This document shows, in pieces, positions 52,353 to 63,173 of a stretch of DNA of 64,000 bases; the first letter of the stretch is position 1; each line of letters begins with the position of its first letter. The position numbers and the translations under genes were made by a program. The notes under the pieces are model-generated. The model was given only the letters and a program-made list of their open reading frames with translations. It had not been told where the DNA came from and made no database searches. The stretch covers positions 2,457,324 to 2,521,323 of the forward strand of contig NZ_CP102270.1 of NCBI RefSeq assembly GCF_025148445.1, in the 5' to 3' direction. Origin of the DNA: Eshraghiella crossota (GTDB lineage: Bacteria; Bacillota; Clostridia; Lachnospirales; Lachnospiraceae).

Positions 52353-53414
52353 TTAATCTGTTGTGTCAACTATAAATACAGTGAGACATTCTAGCAAATT
52401 CTTTACAGGTCCGTCCTTCAGGTCATTACCTGACGAATCCCTGATAATTTTAATAATTGGTCTGTCTGCCAATCCTTTGTTTTGTTTTATAATAATACCA
52501 ACTTCATTTTCATTGGTAATTACCTTACTGCCGTTAGGGAACCATGCAATATTGGATAGCACTTTAATAAGCATATCATAATCAAAAGAATATGCTGCGA
52601 CGGTTCTGAGGTATTCTATTACCTCATGTATCTTCTTTTGTTCATATCCTATTCCTTTAATCATTTCATCAAAGGTGTCGCATATTGCCACAAGCATAAC
52701 TTCATCGCCTATGTCTTTTCCTCTCTTATGGAACGGATAACCTGTTCCGTTTACTTTTTCATGATGACCAAGGATTATATTTTTTGTTATCTCCGTCATC
52801 CAGTCACAGAGTTTTACTTTTTCATATCCGTAAAAAACATGTTTTCTGTAATCAAATTTTTCATCTGCCGGAAGCCTGTCCACATCTGTGTCCATGTAAT
52901 ATGTCTTAACATCTACAATTCCTATATCGTGCAATAATGCTCCAAGTGCAATATCATGTAATTTTTCTTCTTCAAATCCAATCTTTACTGCCATTACAAC
53001 GGACAAAACCGCTGTATTTAAAAGATGGGTATATATATCATTGTTTCCTCTTTTAACATTTATTATCTGCTCCGTTATCTGAGGATTTGTCAGAATATCA
53101 TCAATTATTCCTTTAGTTATCTGAATTATTTTGTCTTTTTCTTTATCATCTGAAATATTAGCTTTACTATCTATGACATCTTTGATTATATCAACACTGT
53201 CTTCTTCTATGTTGTCAATACAAAAGTTTATTGCAGCTTCATCTTCTTGACTATCAACTATATACACTTCCGATATATTGTTTTCCGCAAGTTTATCTAT
53301 GTGTTCTTTTTTTAAAACTGTTCCTTCGCTTAGCAGCATCAGCCCTTTACTATTGAACACTTCTTTTGCTAATATTTTACCATTTTCTATGTCGACTATC
53401 TGGATTTTTTTCAT
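52353..53414 (-). CDS. HD-GYP domain phosphodiesterase-like protein
   Basis: A 353-residue protein. The N-terminal DUF3391-like part (GLMLLSEGTVLKKEHIDKL) is followed by an HD-GYP domain with metal-binding His162-Asp163 and the signature HHEKVNGTGYP at residues 217-227. Such proteins cleave cyclic di-GMP; all signature residues are kept, so it may be active. No membrane segment is present. It sits between serS and the DUF4446 gene on the same strand. Confidence 0.9.
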   Translation of the reverse strand: MKKIQIVDIENGKILAKEVFNSKGLMLLSEGTVLKKEHIDKLAENNISEVYIVDSQEDEAAINFCIDNIEEDSVDIIKDVIDSKANISDDKEKDKIIQITKGIIDDILTNPQITEQIINVKRGNNDIYTHLLNTAVLSVVMAVKIGFEEEKLHDIALGALLHDIGIVDVKTYYMDTDVDRLPADEKFDYRKHVFYGYEKVKLCDWMTEITKNIILGHHEKVNGTGYPFHKRGKDIGDEVMLVAICDTFDEMIKGIGYEQKKIHEVIEYLRTVAAYSFDYDMLIKVLSNIAWFPNGSKVITNENEVGIIIKQNKGLADRPIIKIIRDSSGNDLKDGPVKNLLECLTVFIVDTTD

Positions 53415-53437
53415 ACAACCTATCCCTTTTATGACAA

Positions 53438-53950
53438 TTATTCATCTCCTGATTCTGAATTAATTGCCTTATTCAATGCTTTCTTTTCTTCTTCTCCAAG
53501 ATTTATATACGATTCGCCATTTATTATTTCTTTTACATATGTGTAACATCCTTCTCTGCTATGCATTGCATTTATAAGGAATCCATTGTTTCTGTTATCC
53601 AGCAATGCAAGTGCAAAACTTAATTTGCCACCCATTTCATTAAAAGCATCATATTTTACCATTCCCATTTTAGAAAAGGCATATCTTAATGACTCATTTA
53701 TATCATCTAACTGTACTTTTTTAGCCGCGTCTTCTTTCTTCAATTCATCGACTTCTTTAAATCTTTTAAGAATGACTTCCTCAAGGCTCTTTCCGTCTTT
53801 TCCTGACATAAAACTTGTATACGTCAATTTCATCTTTTTGATTTTTACAGAATTAATAATCAAAAAAACAAGCATTACAGCCATTACTACAGCCATACCT
53901 AAAATCACATATAGTGTATCAACACTAAATAATCCAAAAAAATCTAACAT
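53438..53950 (-). CDS. DUF4446 family membrane protein
   Basis: A 170-residue protein with one N-terminal membrane helix (about residues 10-32) and a cytoplasmic region. That region has a coiled coil and the conserved LRYAFSKMGMVKYDAFNEMGGKLSFALALLD stretch, typical of DUF4446. The family is commonly encoded beside parB in Firmicutes; its role is unknown. Thirteen bases separate it from the parB stop. Confidence 0.88.
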   Translation of the reverse strand: MLDFFGLFSVDTLYVILGMAVVMAVMLVFLIINSVKIKKMKLTYTSFMSGKDGKSLEEVILKRFKEVDELKKEDAAKKVQLDDINESLRYAFSKMGMVKYDAFNEMGGKLSFALALLDNRNNGFLINAMHSREGCYTYVKEIINGESYINLGEEEKKALNKAINSESGDE

Positions 53951-53963
53951 CTTTAGCCTCTTT

Positions 53964-54827
53964 CTATTTTTTGATTAGTTCAATTATTCTTTCAAAATCA
54001 TCCTGGGAATAATATTCTATCTCAATTTTTCCTTTGTTATTATTCTTGTTATGTATAACAACTTTAGTTCCTATAATTTCTTTAAGTTTACTTTCAATAT
54101 CCCTGTAAACAAAATCATCTTTTGGTTTATCCTTTGGCTTTTTTGTTTCTTCAGAGCCAATATTCTTTATCAGTTTCTCAACTTCACGGACACTGAGTTT
54201 CTCATCAAAAGCTTTCATTGCAAGGGCATACTGTGTATCACCATTACTAACGGCAAGAAGTGCTCTTGCATGTCCTCCGGAAATCATATCATCAATTACC
54301 ATTTTCTGTACGCGTTCATCAAGTTTTAAAAGTCTAAGCGAATTGGTTACAGCCACACGGCTTTTTGAAACTTTTTCTGCAACTTCATCCTGTTTCAACT
54401 TATAATCTTTAATTAATTTCTGATACGCCAATGCTTCCTCTATAGGATTAAGGTTTTCTCTCTGTATATTTTCAATAAGAGCAACCTCCATTGCTTCCTG
54501 TTCTGAGAAGTTTTTGATTACAACAGGGACTTCCTTCAAGCCGGCTTTTTTAGCGGCTCTCCATCTTCTCTCTCCTGCTATAATTTCATAATAATTATCG
54601 CGTTTAGTAACTACAATAGGTTCAATAACTCCATATTGCTTTATTGAATCTGCCAGTTCCAATATCGTATCTTCATCAAAGTTTTTTCTTGGCTGATTAC
54701 GATTAGGTTCTATATCATTTATTTTCAAAACTGTATCAGCGGTAACTTCTACTATTTTTTCTTCTGGTTCTTTTACTCCGGGAATAAGATTATTAAGTCC
54801 TCTTCCCAAACCTTTTTTTACTGCCAT
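53964..54827 (-). CDS. parB: Chromosome partitioning protein ParB/Spo0J
   Basis: A 287-residue ParB that binds parS and loads SMC at the origin. The N-terminal KKGLGRGLNNLIP tag, GERRWRAAKKAGL CTP-binding motif, ENIQRENLNPIEEALAY and helix-turn-helix (KVSKSRVAVTNSLRLL) are all present. It overlaps parA by 10 bp. Three parS sites lie just upstream of parA. Confidence 0.97.
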   Translation of the reverse strand: MAVKKGLGRGLNNLIPGVKEPEEKIVEVTADTVLKINDIEPNRNQPRKNFDEDTILELADSIKQYGVIEPIVVTKRDNYYEIIAGERRWRAAKKAGLKEVPVVIKNFSEQEAMEVALIENIQRENLNPIEEALAYQKLIKDYKLKQDEVAEKVSKSRVAVTNSLRLLKLDERVQKMVIDDMISGGHARALLAVSNGDTQYALAMKAFDEKLSVREVEKLIKNIGSEETKKPKDKPKDDFVYRDIESKLKEIIGTKVVIHNKNNNKGKIEIEYYSQDDFERIIELIKK

Positions 54828-55594
54828 TCATCTTCTCCTCTATGGATAACTTCTTCTGCTAATAATCTGTAACTTTCTGCTCCTGCTGATTTAGAATCAT
54901 ACAAATTAATCGGTAATCCATGGCTTGGTGCTTCCGCAAGTCTTATATTTCGTGGAATTATTGTTTTGTATACTGTCTGTTTAAGGTTAGCTTTAACATT
55001 TTCCACAACCTGCAGAGATAAATTAGTTCTGGCATCATACATTGTAAATACAACGCCTTCTATTTCTAATTCGGGATTCAATTTCTGTTTAACAAGATTT
55101 ATCGTTCTGATTAATTGTGATAATCCTTCCAACGCATAATATTCGCATTGAATAGGTACAAGAACAGTATTAGCAGCAGTCATTGCATTTACTGTAAGCA
55201 TTGATAAGGAAGGTGGGCAATCAAGAAGTATAAAATCATATTTTTCTTTAAGGGAGTTAACTATTTTTTTTAAAATATATTCCCTGTCATCTATATCAAT
55301 AAGATCTATCTCAGCTCCTGCAAGATTAACATTGGATGGTATAACATCCAAATCATCCATAACACTTTTATATATGCAATCATCTATTGAAGCTTCTCCG
55401 AGCATCAATTCATATACAGTATTTTCTGTGTTATTTTTGTCAATTCCAAGTCCGCTTGTTGTATTTCCCTGTGGGTCAACATCTATTACTAGTACTTTCT
55501 GGCCTTGTTCTGCAAGACATGCTGACAAATTAATTGTTGTTGTTGTTTTTCCGACGCCACCTTTTTGGTTGGCGACTGCAATTATTCTTCCCAT
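54818..55594 (-). CDS. parA: Chromosome partitioning ATPase ParA/Soj
   Basis: A 258-residue ATPase with Walker A NQKGGVGKTTTTINLS near residue 9, DVDPQGNTTSGLG and DCPPSLSMLTVNAM. It works with ParB at the origin and may control DnaA. I use ATG 55594 after GGAGGTAAAC; a longer frame to 55624 lacks a ribosome site. The start lies about 70 bp from the first parS. Confidence 0.96.
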   Translation of the reverse strand: MGRIIAVANQKGGVGKTTTTINLSACLAEQGQKVLVIDVDPQGNTTSGLGIDKNNTENTVYELMLGEASIDDCIYKSVMDDLDVIPSNVNLAGAEIDLIDIDDREYILKKIVNSLKEKYDFILLDCPPSLSMLTVNAMTAANTVLVPIQCEYYALEGLSQLIRTINLVKQKLNPELEIEGVVFTMYDARTNLSLQVVENVKANLKQTVYKTIIPRNIRLAEAPSHGLPINLYDSKSAGAESYRLLAEEVIHRGEDEWQ

Positions 55595-55664
55595 GTTTAC
55601 CTCCACTAACTTACGCCCATACATTATAGCACTTTTGTATTGTTATTTCCATAGTTTTATTAAA

Positions 55665-55764
55665 TGTTTCACGTGGAACATTATTGGTTCACTTCGTATC
55701 TGAATGTTTCACGTGAAACATTCTTTTCGCAGGTTCTTTAATCAAAAAGGTTTCACGTGAAACA
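55665..55764. other. parS: Three parS sites
   Basis: TGTTTCACGTGAAACA at 55705-55720 is perfect. TGTTTCACGTGGAACA at 55665-55680 and GGTTTCACGTGAAACA at 55749-55764 each differ by one base. All lie in the gap between parA and the response regulator gene. Confidence 0.95.
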
Positions 55765-56421
55765 TCACATGAAACCATCATTTTGAAATAATTCAGAATT
55801 TTTAACCGCAAAAACAGCAGCCTGTGTTCTATCATTAACATTAATTTTTCTAAAAATACTTGACACATGATTTTTCACAGTTCGTTCTGTAATTTTAAGT
55901 TCATTAGAAATATCTTTATTAACATACCCTTTTGAAATCAATAATAATACTTCAATTTCTCTTTTTGTAAGATTTTTAATTCTTTCTTCAGGGTCATCCT
56001 CCTGTGTAACATTTATATTTAAAAATTTTTCAAGTTCGGGTTGTATGTATTTTTTTCCTTCATATACAGAATATACCGCTCTTTTTAATATCTCGACATC
56101 ACAATCTTTTGAAATAAAGCCATCGCAACCTTCTCTAATAACGTATGACATTTTTTTAGCATTATCATTATCACTTATTATTATCGTACCAACATTAAAG
56201 CAATGTTCTTTCATAAGTTTTATAATTTTTGCTCCGTTAATTCCTGATATATTAATATCAATCAGTACAACATTCGGTTTAATTTTATTTACTTCACTGA
56301 GACATTCAAAACCATCCGCCGCACTTCCCACGACATTCACTTCGCATTCATTTTCCAGTAATGAAATGATTCCCTGTCGCACAAGTGTATGATTTTCAGC
56401 AACAAATACATTAATAGGCAT
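55765..56421 (-). CDS. NarL/LuxR-type response regulator
   Basis: A 218-residue protein with an N-terminal receiver domain (phosphoacceptor Asp55 in VVLIDINISG) and a C-terminal LuxR-type helix-turn-helix (LTKREIEVLLLISKGYVNKDISNELKITERTVKNHVSSIFRKI). The acidic pair that normally holds Mg near residues 9-10 is Glu-Asn instead of Asp-Asp, so phosphorylation may be altered. No kinase gene is nearby. Its stop codon touches the third parS site. Confidence 0.9.
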   Translation of the reverse strand: MPINVFVAENHTLVRQGIISLLENECEVNVVGSAADGFECLSEVNKIKPNVVLIDINISGINGAKIIKLMKEHCFNVGTIIISDNDNAKKMSYVIREGCDGFISKDCDVEILKRAVYSVYEGKKYIQPELEKFLNINVTQEDDPEERIKNLTKREIEVLLLISKGYVNKDISNELKITERTVKNHVSSIFRKINVNDRTQAAVFAVKNSELFQNDGFM

Positions 56422-56438
56422 AACGTAACCCCCGTTTC

Positions 56439-56873
56439 TTAAAACAGTTTTAAAAGTTTATCCATTTCCATTTTTGCTCGATGCAAATCAATATCCATAA
56501 ATTTACGTATAAGTATTAGTTTATCATGAATATTTTCCACCGGTTCTTTTCCCAATACATTTTTATAGTTAAGATGTTTAATATCTTCAAGTTTATTTAT
56601 TATCTCTTGTTTTTTCTTATTAATATCATCAATTTGCTTTTTCTTACTCTCAATTATCTGGTTAAGAGTATTAATCTCTGTGTCAACATTATTACTCTGT
56701 GTTGCCGAAAAAACATTATATTCTTTATCAATATTTTTCTTAATAGCAGTAATTTGTTTTTTAGTATCTTTAATCTGACCTTCTATTCTGGAAATATTTT
56801 TTTCATAAAAAGCAGCCTGACTATTTAATTCATCTTCATAAGATGATAAAAAATCCAATATATTCTTGCTCAT
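56439..56873 (-). CDS. Coiled-coil hypothetical protein
   Basis: A 144-residue protein that is mostly coiled coil (residues 10-100, Lys/Glu/Gln/Asn-rich). No known domain is recognised. It sits between rsmG and the response regulator on the same strand, 17 bp before the latter. Confidence 0.75.
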   Translation of the reverse strand: MSKNILDFLSSYEDELNSQAAFYEKNISRIEGQIKDTKKQITAIKKNIDKEYNVFSATQSNNVDTEINTLNQIIESKKKQIDDINKKKQEIINKLEDIKHLNYKNVLGKEPVENIHDKLILIRKFMDIDLHRAKMEMDKLLKLF

Positions 56874-56887
56874 TGTAACCCCCCCTA

Positions 56888-57601
56888 TTATTTTAACGGT
56901 TCTTTTGACGGAAGTCCCGATTTACGCGGATATTTGATTGATGTATTTCTTAATTTACCGATAACAATAAAAGTTCTTGATATATCCGTTTCCGGTAAAA
57001 TAAAATCAATTTTTTCTTCTATCTTGCCACCAAGCATATTCACAGCTTTTTTTGCACTGTTAATTTCTTCTTCACATTCTCCGGCTTTATAAGATACAAA
57101 CTTTCCTCCAACCTTAACATAAGGAATACAATACTCGCTTAAAGTAGAAAGATTGGCAACTGCCCTTGATACACACAAATCATATTTTTCCCTGTATATA
57201 TCATTGTGGGCATAATCTTCTGCTCTCCCATGTATTGCATTTATATCTTTAAGCTGTAATTCTGTGATTACTTCATTAAGGAAATTTACTCTTTTATTAA
57301 GTGAATCAAGCAGGGTAATTTTCACGTCAGGAAATACGATTTTTAATACCATTCCCGGAAAACCTGCGCCTGTTCCGATGTCAATTATATTAGTAACTTC
57401 TGACATATTAACAGCTTTAATAATTGAAAGACTGTCGGCAAAGTGTTTTATAACTACATCTTTGTATTCGGTAATTGCTGTCAGGTTCATTACTTTATTT
57501 TTTTCTATAAGTAATTCATAATAATTTATCAGTTTATTAATCTTGTCCTGATTTAATTCAATCCCAATATTCTGAATATATTCTTTTAAAAAATCAACCA
57601 T
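56888..57601 (-). CDS. rsmG: 16S rRNA (guanine527-N7)-methyltransferase RsmG
   Basis: A 237-residue SAM-dependent methyltransferase. The SAM motif [17 protein letters not shown], the [10 protein letters not shown] segment and the late [14 protein letters not shown] stretch are typical of RsmG (GidB). I choose ATG 57601 after GGAGAAAAG; it overlaps the end of mnmG by 8 bp. Confidence 0.96.
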   Translation of the reverse strand: MVDFLKEYIQNIGIELNQDKINKLINYYELLIEKNKVMNLTAITEYKDVVIKHFADSLSIIKAVNMSEVTNIIDIGTGAGFPGMVLKIVFPDVKITLLDSLNKRVNFLNEVITELQLKDINAIHGRAEDYAHNDIYREKYDLCVSRAVANLSTLSEYCIPYVKVGGKFVSYKAGECEEEINSAKKAVNMLGGKIEEKIDFILPETDISRTFIVIGKLRNTSIKYPRKSGLPSKEPLK

Positions 57602-59477
57602 CTTTTCTCCTATGTTGCTCCATATATACAAGTAATACCGTTATATCTGCCGGAGATACACCCGATATTCTTGATGCCTGCCCGATAGACCTTGGTGAAT
57701 AATTTTTTAATTTCTGTTTTGCTTCAATTCTTAAACCGCTGATATCATCGAAATCAATATCTGCAGGTATAAGTTTATTTTCAAGTTTTTTAAAATGTTC
57801 TACCTGTTTCTGTTCTCTTAAAATATATCCCTCATACTTAATGTTGATGTTTACCTGTTCTATAACATCTGCATCAAGTTGTGGTCTGTTTTCATCAATT
57901 TCTCCGAGAATCTCATAATTTAATTCCGGACGGCGTATTAATTCTGCCAGAGATGCACCATTATTAAGCGGTGTACTCTCATATCTTATTAAGAGATTAT
58001 TAACCTTTTCACTGCCGCCAACACTGACATTTTTAAGTCTTTCAATTTCGTTGTCGATTGCCTTAATTTTTTCAACAACTTTATTATATCTTTCATCGGA
58101 CAAAAGACCTATTCTGTGTCCCTGTTTATAAAGTCTTATATCTGCATTATCCTGTCTTAACAAAAGTCTGTATTCCGCCCTGCTTGTCATCATTCTGTAG
58201 GGTTCTTTATTTTCTTTTGTTACAAGATCATCAATCAATACACCGATATATGCTTCAGATCTGTCAAGAATAAACGGCTCTTTATTAAGGACTTTCATTG
58301 CCGCATTAATTCCGGCGATAAGACCCTGTGCTGCTGCTTCTTCATATCCGGAACTTCCGTTTAACTGGCCTCCGGAAAAAAGACCTGATATATTCTTAAA
58401 TTCAAGTGAGGATTTTAACTGGTTAGGATTAATACAGTCATATTCTATTGCATAAGCATTTCTGACTATTTTTGCATGTTCAAGTCCCGGTACCGTCTTA
58501 TACATGGCATACTGTACATCTTCCGGAAGAGAACTTGACATTCCTCCCAGATAATATTCATGTGTATAATTTCCCTCCGGTTCAATAAACACCTGATGTC
58601 TGTCTTTATCCTTAAACCTCATAACCTTATCCTCAATGGATGGACAATATCTTGGCCCGGTTCCATGGATAACACCTGAATAAAGAGGTGACCTGTCAAT
58701 ATTGTCTCTTATGATTTTATGAGTATCTTCGTTGGTGTATGTAAGCCAGCATGAACGCTGTTCTTTCTGGATACTTTCAGGATCGGTTGTAAATGAAAAA
58801 GGTACTATCTTTTTATCCCCAAACTGTTCTTCCATTTTATCAAAATCAATGGTTCTTCCGTCAACCCTGGCAGGTGTTCCTGTTTTAAACCTTACAATTT
58901 CTATTCCCAGTTTTTTCATGGATTCCGATAAATAATTGGCTGCAAGAAGCCCGTTCGGGCCTGTATAATAACTTATATCGCCAAAAATACATCTTGCTTT
59001 AAGATATGTTCCCGTACAAAGGACTACTGCTTTTGTATAATATTCGGCACCCGAAAAAGTTTTAACACCTTTAATAACGCCGTTTTCAGCCATAAGCTCA
59101 GCTACTTCAGCCTGTCTGATAGTAAGATGTTCTGTATTCTCCAGTGTTTTTCTCATAGTTGCACTGTATTCAGATTTATCAGCCTGTGCTCTTAATGAAT
59201 GAACCGCAGGTCCTTTTGATTGATTTAACATTTTTGACTGTATAAATGTCTTATCAATATTAACACCCATTTCTCCGCCAAGTGCATCTATTTCCCTTAC
59301 AAGATGTCCCTTAGAGCTTCCTCCGATATTCGGATTACATGGCATAAGTGCGATACTTTCAACACTCACCGTAAACATTATAGTCTCAAGTCCCAGTCTT
59401 GCACAGGCAAGTGCAGCTTCACATCCTGCATGACCTGCTCCGACTACCGCTATATCATATTCTTCAACAACATTCAT
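57594..59477 (-). CDS. mnmG: tRNA uridine modification FAD enzyme MnmG
   Basis: A 627-residue MnmG (GidA). With MnmE it adds carboxymethylaminomethyl groups to the wobble uridine of certain tRNAs. FAD-binding [14 protein letters not shown] is at the N-terminus, followed by [23 protein letters not shown] and the C-terminal [15 protein letters not shown]. Length is normal. It lies 20 bp after mnmE. Confidence 0.98.
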   Translation of the reverse strand: MNVVEEYDIAVVGAGHAGCEAALACARLGLETIMFTVSVESIALMPCNPNIGGSSKGHLVREIDALGGEMGVNIDKTFIQSKMLNQSKGPAVHSLRAQADKSEYSATMRKTLENTEHLTIRQAEVAELMAENGVIKGVKTFSGAEYYTKAVVLCTGTYLKARCIFGDISYYTGPNGLLAANYLSESMKKLGIEIVRFKTGTPARVDGRTIDFDKMEEQFGDKKIVPFSFTTDPESIQKEQRSCWLTYTNEDTHKIIRDNIDRSPLYSGVIHGTGPRYCPSIEDKVMRFKDKDRHQVFIEPEGNYTHEYYLGGMSSSLPEDVQYAMYKTVPGLEHAKIVRNAYAIEYDCINPNQLKSSLEFKNISGLFSGGQLNGSSGYEEAAAQGLIAGINAAMKVLNKEPFILDRSEAYIGVLIDDLVTKENKEPYRMMTSRAEYRLLLRQDNADIRLYKQGHRIGLLSDERYNKVVEKIKAIDNEIERLKNVSVGGSEKVNNLLIRYESTPLNNGASLAELIRRPELNYEILGEIDENRPQLDADVIEQVNINIKYEGYILREQKQVEHFKKLENKLIPADIDFDDISGLRIEAKQKLKNYSPRSIGQASRISGVSPADITVLLVYMEQHRRKDG

Positions 59478-59497
59478 ATCTTCACCTGTTTTCTAAA

Positions 59498-60868
59498 TTA
59501 TTTTCCCATACAAAATTTACTGAATATTTCATTTACAAGATCGTCTTCCACCGATTCACCGATGATTTTACCAAGTTCTTCATAAGCATTAAGTAAATCG
59601 ATAGTATAAAAATCTTCCGGCATTCCTTCATTAATACTTCTCTTTACAAGTCTAAGACTTTCTAATGCGTTGTCAAGTGCTGCTTTATCTCTTTCATTGG
59701 AAATATACACTTCATCATTAAAATCTATCTTACCTTCCGTAAACATATCCACAATGTAATCCGTAAGTTCTTCAAGTCCGGTATTTTCCTTTGCCGAAAC
59801 AAGAAATACACGGTTATTCGTTAATTCCTTCATCTTATCCACAGTTATGACTGGTTCAAGGTCGGATTTGTTTAAAAGTACAACCGCCTTATTATTTTTT
59901 ATCAGCTTAAGAATTTCATAATCATTTTCATCCAGTTTTCTGGATGAGTCAACTACATACATAATTAAATCAGCATCTTCTGCCGTTGCTTTTGCCTTAT
60001 TAACTCCTATGTTTTCCACAATATCTTCTGTGTTTCTTATTCCTGCGGTATCAATGAGATTAAGAGTTATTCCGTTAAGGTTAATCTGTTCTTCTATAAT
60101 ATCCCTTGTTGTTCCTTCTATATCTGTAACAATAGCTCTTTCTCTACCTGATAGAATATTTAAAATACTTGATTTTCCCGCATTTGGTTTCCCAAGTATT
60201 ACGGTATTGATGCCCTGTGTGAATAACTTTCCGTTATCCACAGTTATCAACAGCTTTTCTGCTGTTTTTACCCACTTATCCACATAGTTTTCCAACTTAT
60301 CCCCAAAATTATCAAGAGAAATGTGCTCAGGATCATCTAAAGCAGCCTCAATAAATGCTACATTGTGTATAATTTCTGCCCTAAGATTGCCTATCTGTTC
60401 CGATAATTTACCATTTAAGAGGTTAATGGAGTTTTTAAGAGCATATTTATTTTTTGAATTTATGATATCAATTACTGCTTCTGCCTGGCTTAAATCAATT
60501 CTACCATTTAAAAATGCCCGCTTTGTAAATTCACCCGGTTCCGCAGGCCTGGCTCCTGACTTAAGTACCGCTTCAAGAACCTTTTTCATAACAAAAGAAC
60601 CGCCATGGCAATTAATTTCTATGGTATCTTCCTTTGTATATGTGTTAGGAGCCGCCATTACCATTACAAGAACTTCATCTACTATTTCATTATTAAAAAC
60701 AATATTTCCATAATGAATAGTATGGGATTTGACTTCAGACATTTTCTTTTTGCTCTTCTTAGGCACAAAAATTTTGTCAATAACAGAAAATGCTTCTTCT
60801 CCGCTGATTCTTATTATTCCGATTCCCGAACCCATTCCTGTTGCAATAGCTGCAATTGTTTCTCTCAT
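59498..60868 (-). CDS. mnmE: tRNA modification GTPase MnmE
   Basis: A 456-residue GTPase with an N-terminal folate-binding domain, then a G domain with GKPNAGKSSILN (G1), the DIEGTTRD G2 region, DTAG (G3) and NKSD (G4). The C-terminal FCMGK replaces the more common FCIGK; the reactive Cys is kept. It is the partner of MnmG. Confidence 0.97.
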   Translation of the reverse strand: MRETIAAIATGMGSGIGIIRISGEEAFSVIDKIFVPKKSKKKMSEVKSHTIHYGNIVFNNEIVDEVLVMVMAAPNTYTKEDTIEINCHGGSFVMKKVLEAVLKSGARPAEPGEFTKRAFLNGRIDLSQAEAVIDIINSKNKYALKNSINLLNGKLSEQIGNLRAEIIHNVAFIEAALDDPEHISLDNFGDKLENYVDKWVKTAEKLLITVDNGKLFTQGINTVILGKPNAGKSSILNILSGRERAIVTDIEGTTRDIIEEQINLNGITLNLIDTAGIRNTEDIVENIGVNKAKATAEDADLIMYVVDSSRKLDENDYEILKLIKNNKAVVLLNKSDLEPVITVDKMKELTNNRVFLVSAKENTGLEELTDYIVDMFTEGKIDFNDEVYISNERDKAALDNALESLRLVKRSINEGMPEDFYTIDLLNAYEELGKIIGESVEDDLVNEIFSKFCMGK

Positions 60869-60947
60869 ATTTCTTACCTCAGATTATTTCTTACCTCTAT
60901 ATAATAACAAAAAGGGATGTATTTCACATCCCTTTTTTTATCAGATA

Positions 60948-61655
60948 TTACTGTTTTTTCATAAATACAACTACATGTCTGAATGGCTCTTCGCCCTCGC
61001 TCTTTGTAGATACGTATTTATCATTCTGAAGAGTTGAATGAATAATTCTTCTTTCATAAGGATTCATTGGCTCTAAAGATACAGGACGTCTTGTTCTCTT
61101 AACTTTATATGCAATGTTTTTTGCAAGTGATTCAAGAGTTGCTTTACGTCTTTCCCTGTAATTTTCAGTGTCAAGCTTGACTCTGAAATATTTACCGCCT
61201 TCTTTGTTAGCTACAAGGCTTATAAGATACTGAAGTGAATCAAGAGTCTGTCCTCTCTTACCGATAAGAACACCCATATCACCACCTATAAGGTTAATGT
61301 CTATGCTGTCATCATCGTTAAAACTAATTTCTATAGTTACCTCAAGGTCCATTGTCTTAAATATATCATTTAAGAATTTTCTGATTTTATCTTCGACTGC
61401 ACCTTTATCAACAACTTTTTCCGGTTTAACTTCTTCAGTTTCTTCAACTGTTATTTCTTCTATGATTTCGGCATTTTCTTCCTGCTTCTTTGATACAAGA
61501 ATTTTTGCTGGCTTACTGTTTATAAAACCGAATAAACCATTTGAGCCTTTTTCAATTACTTCATATTCAAGATTATCACTTGATGTTTCTAACTGCAATG
61601 CTGCATTTATTAATGCTTCTTCTACAGTCTTTCCCGTAACCTCAATTTTCTCCAT
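60948..61655 (-). CDS. jag: Jag/KhpB RNA-binding protein
   Basis: A 235-residue protein with an N-terminal Jag-N domain (VTGKTVEEALINAALQLE), a Glu-rich linker, a KH domain (LIGKRGQTLDSLQYLISL) and an R3H domain (NPYERRIIHSTLQND). It is the usual neighbour of yidC in Firmicutes and is involved in RNA regulation and cell elongation. Confidence 0.95.
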   Translation of the reverse strand: MEKIEVTGKTVEEALINAALQLETSSDNLEYEVIEKGSNGLFGFINSKPAKILVSKKQEENAEIIEEITVEETEEVKPEKVVDKGAVEDKIRKFLNDIFKTMDLEVTIEISFNDDDSIDINLIGGDMGVLIGKRGQTLDSLQYLISLVANKEGGKYFRVKLDTENYRERRKATLESLAKNIAYKVKRTRRPVSLEPMNPYERRIIHSTLQNDKYVSTKSEGEEPFRHVVVFMKKQ

Positions 61656-61676
61656 AATAATTCCTCTGTTTAAAAA

Positions 61677-62924
61677 CTATTTGCTATTGTTATTTTTTTC
61701 ATTAAACATCTTTACCATATTAGCCTTAGCTGCAAGACTGCCCGGTTTTGCTGAGGTATTATAATAACTTGTTGATTCCTTGATTTCTTTATCTCTTTCT
61801 TCTTTTCTGTTTTCACGGGCTTCCATTTTATGAACCTGTTCAACATACTTTGAAGTTACATTTGAAATCTTTACAGGAGGCAAACCTTTTTTAGCTCTTT
61901 TAATATTAGCTTTTTCAATGTTTTCCTTAACAATTTCATCTACATCTTTATTGTTCATCTTCTTGTTGATTACAAGCTGTACTACAATCTGTACTACAGA
62001 TGATGCAATCCAGTATAAACCGATACATGAAGCAAACGATACGCAGAATACTGCTGATAATATAGGCATAATTGTATTCATGACTTTCATTGAACTTGCC
62101 ATGCCTGCCTGCTGGTCATTCTGTGAACCAACATTTACATTATTCTTATTTTCCATTAATTTAACACTTAACCACTGGGTTAAACCTGCTAAAATAGGAA
62201 TAATAAGTGCCCAACTGAGTCTCCAACCTGGTGCCTGTGTAAGACTTATACCAAAAAGATTGTTATATCCATGAATCTGATCATAGGCATTTCCAAAATC
62301 TACGCTTGAGAATGCGTTCTGTACTTCACTCCATTTTTCAGGCGACAGATTATAAATCTTATCTATAAGAGTTGCCTTACCTGTAGAAGCACTTACTGAA
62401 ATTCCGTTAATAGCATCTAATTTAGTTGCCCAGTCATCACCTGATCCTGTAATCTTATCTGCGATACCGCCGCAAAGTTCACGGATTTTAGTAACGTATC
62501 CGGGAATTTTATAAATTACCCTGTACAATGCAAACATGATAGGAAGCTGGATAAGCATGGTAAGACATCCGCCTGTTGGTGATGTACCATACTTTTCATA
62601 TACAGCCTTTGTCTCTGCCTGCATATTCATCATAGATACCTGATCTCTCTTATCTTTATATTTTGCCTGAATTTCCTGAAGTTCAGGATTCATCAGACCT
62701 GATAATTTAGAGAACTTCTGCTGTTTAATTGTCATAGGAAGGAGAATAAGTCTTACTATGATTGTAAACAGAATAACACTGATACCAATAATTGGAACAT
62801 GATAAGGTTTGTCTGTAAACCATTCAGCAATATTATATATAAGGTTAAAAAGTCCATTAAAAATCTGACCTAATAACCATGCTATCGGCTTAAGAAAACC
62901 TGTCTGTGTTGTTAAAAGAATCAT
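61677..62924 (-). CDS. yidC: Membrane protein insertase YidC/SpoIIIJ
   Basis: A 415-residue insertase with about five membrane segments, the first at 15-35. The typical first cytoplasmic loop has MTIKQQKFSKLSGLMNPELQEIQAKYKDKRD. The loop between helices 2 and 3 is long (about residues 155-210). The basic C-terminal tail resembles those that contact ribosomes. It inserts membrane proteins with or without SecYEG. Confidence 0.95.
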   Translation of the reverse strand: MILLTTQTGFLKPIAWLLGQIFNGLFNLIYNIAEWFTDKPYHVPIIGISVILFTIIVRLILLPMTIKQQKFSKLSGLMNPELQEIQAKYKDKRDQVSMMNMQAETKAVYEKYGTSPTGGCLTMLIQLPIMFALYRVIYKIPGYVTKIRELCGGIADKITGSGDDWATKLDAINGISVSASTGKATLIDKIYNLSPEKWSEVQNAFSSVDFGNAYDQIHGYNNLFGISLTQAPGWRLSWALIIPILAGLTQWLSVKLMENKNNVNVGSQNDQQAGMASSMKVMNTIMPILSAVFCVSFASCIGLYWIASSVVQIVVQLVINKKMNNKDVDEIVKENIEKANIKRAKKGLPPVKISNVTSKYVEQVHKMEARENRKEERDKEIKESTSYYNTSAKPGSLAAKANMVKMFNEKNNNSK

Positions 62925-62948
62925 GTTTTCTCCTTAATATTCTTTTAT

Positions 62949-63161
62949 TTATGGAACCGGATCATATCCTCCCTTAGCGAAAGGATTACACCTTAATATT
63001 CTCCATATTGTCAAAAGACCGCCCTTAAATGCCCCATATTTTTCAATAGCCTCTATTGCATACTGGGAACATGTAGGCGTATAGATACATGTTGCGTGTT
63101 TTTTAAGCGGTGATATATTCTTTTTATAAAATTTAATCATTTTTATAAGTATTTTTTTCAT
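62949..63161 (-). CDS. yidD: Membrane protein insertion efficiency factor YidD
   Basis: A 70-residue protein with [19 protein letters not shown] and [16 protein letters not shown], the hallmark of YidD. It lies between rnpA and yidC in the standard order. Confidence 0.95.
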   Translation of the reverse strand: MKKILIKMIKFYKKNISPLKKHATCIYTPTCSQYAIEAIEKYGAFKGGLLTIWRILRCNPFAKGGYDPVP

Positions 63162-63173
63162 AATCTCTTCCTA

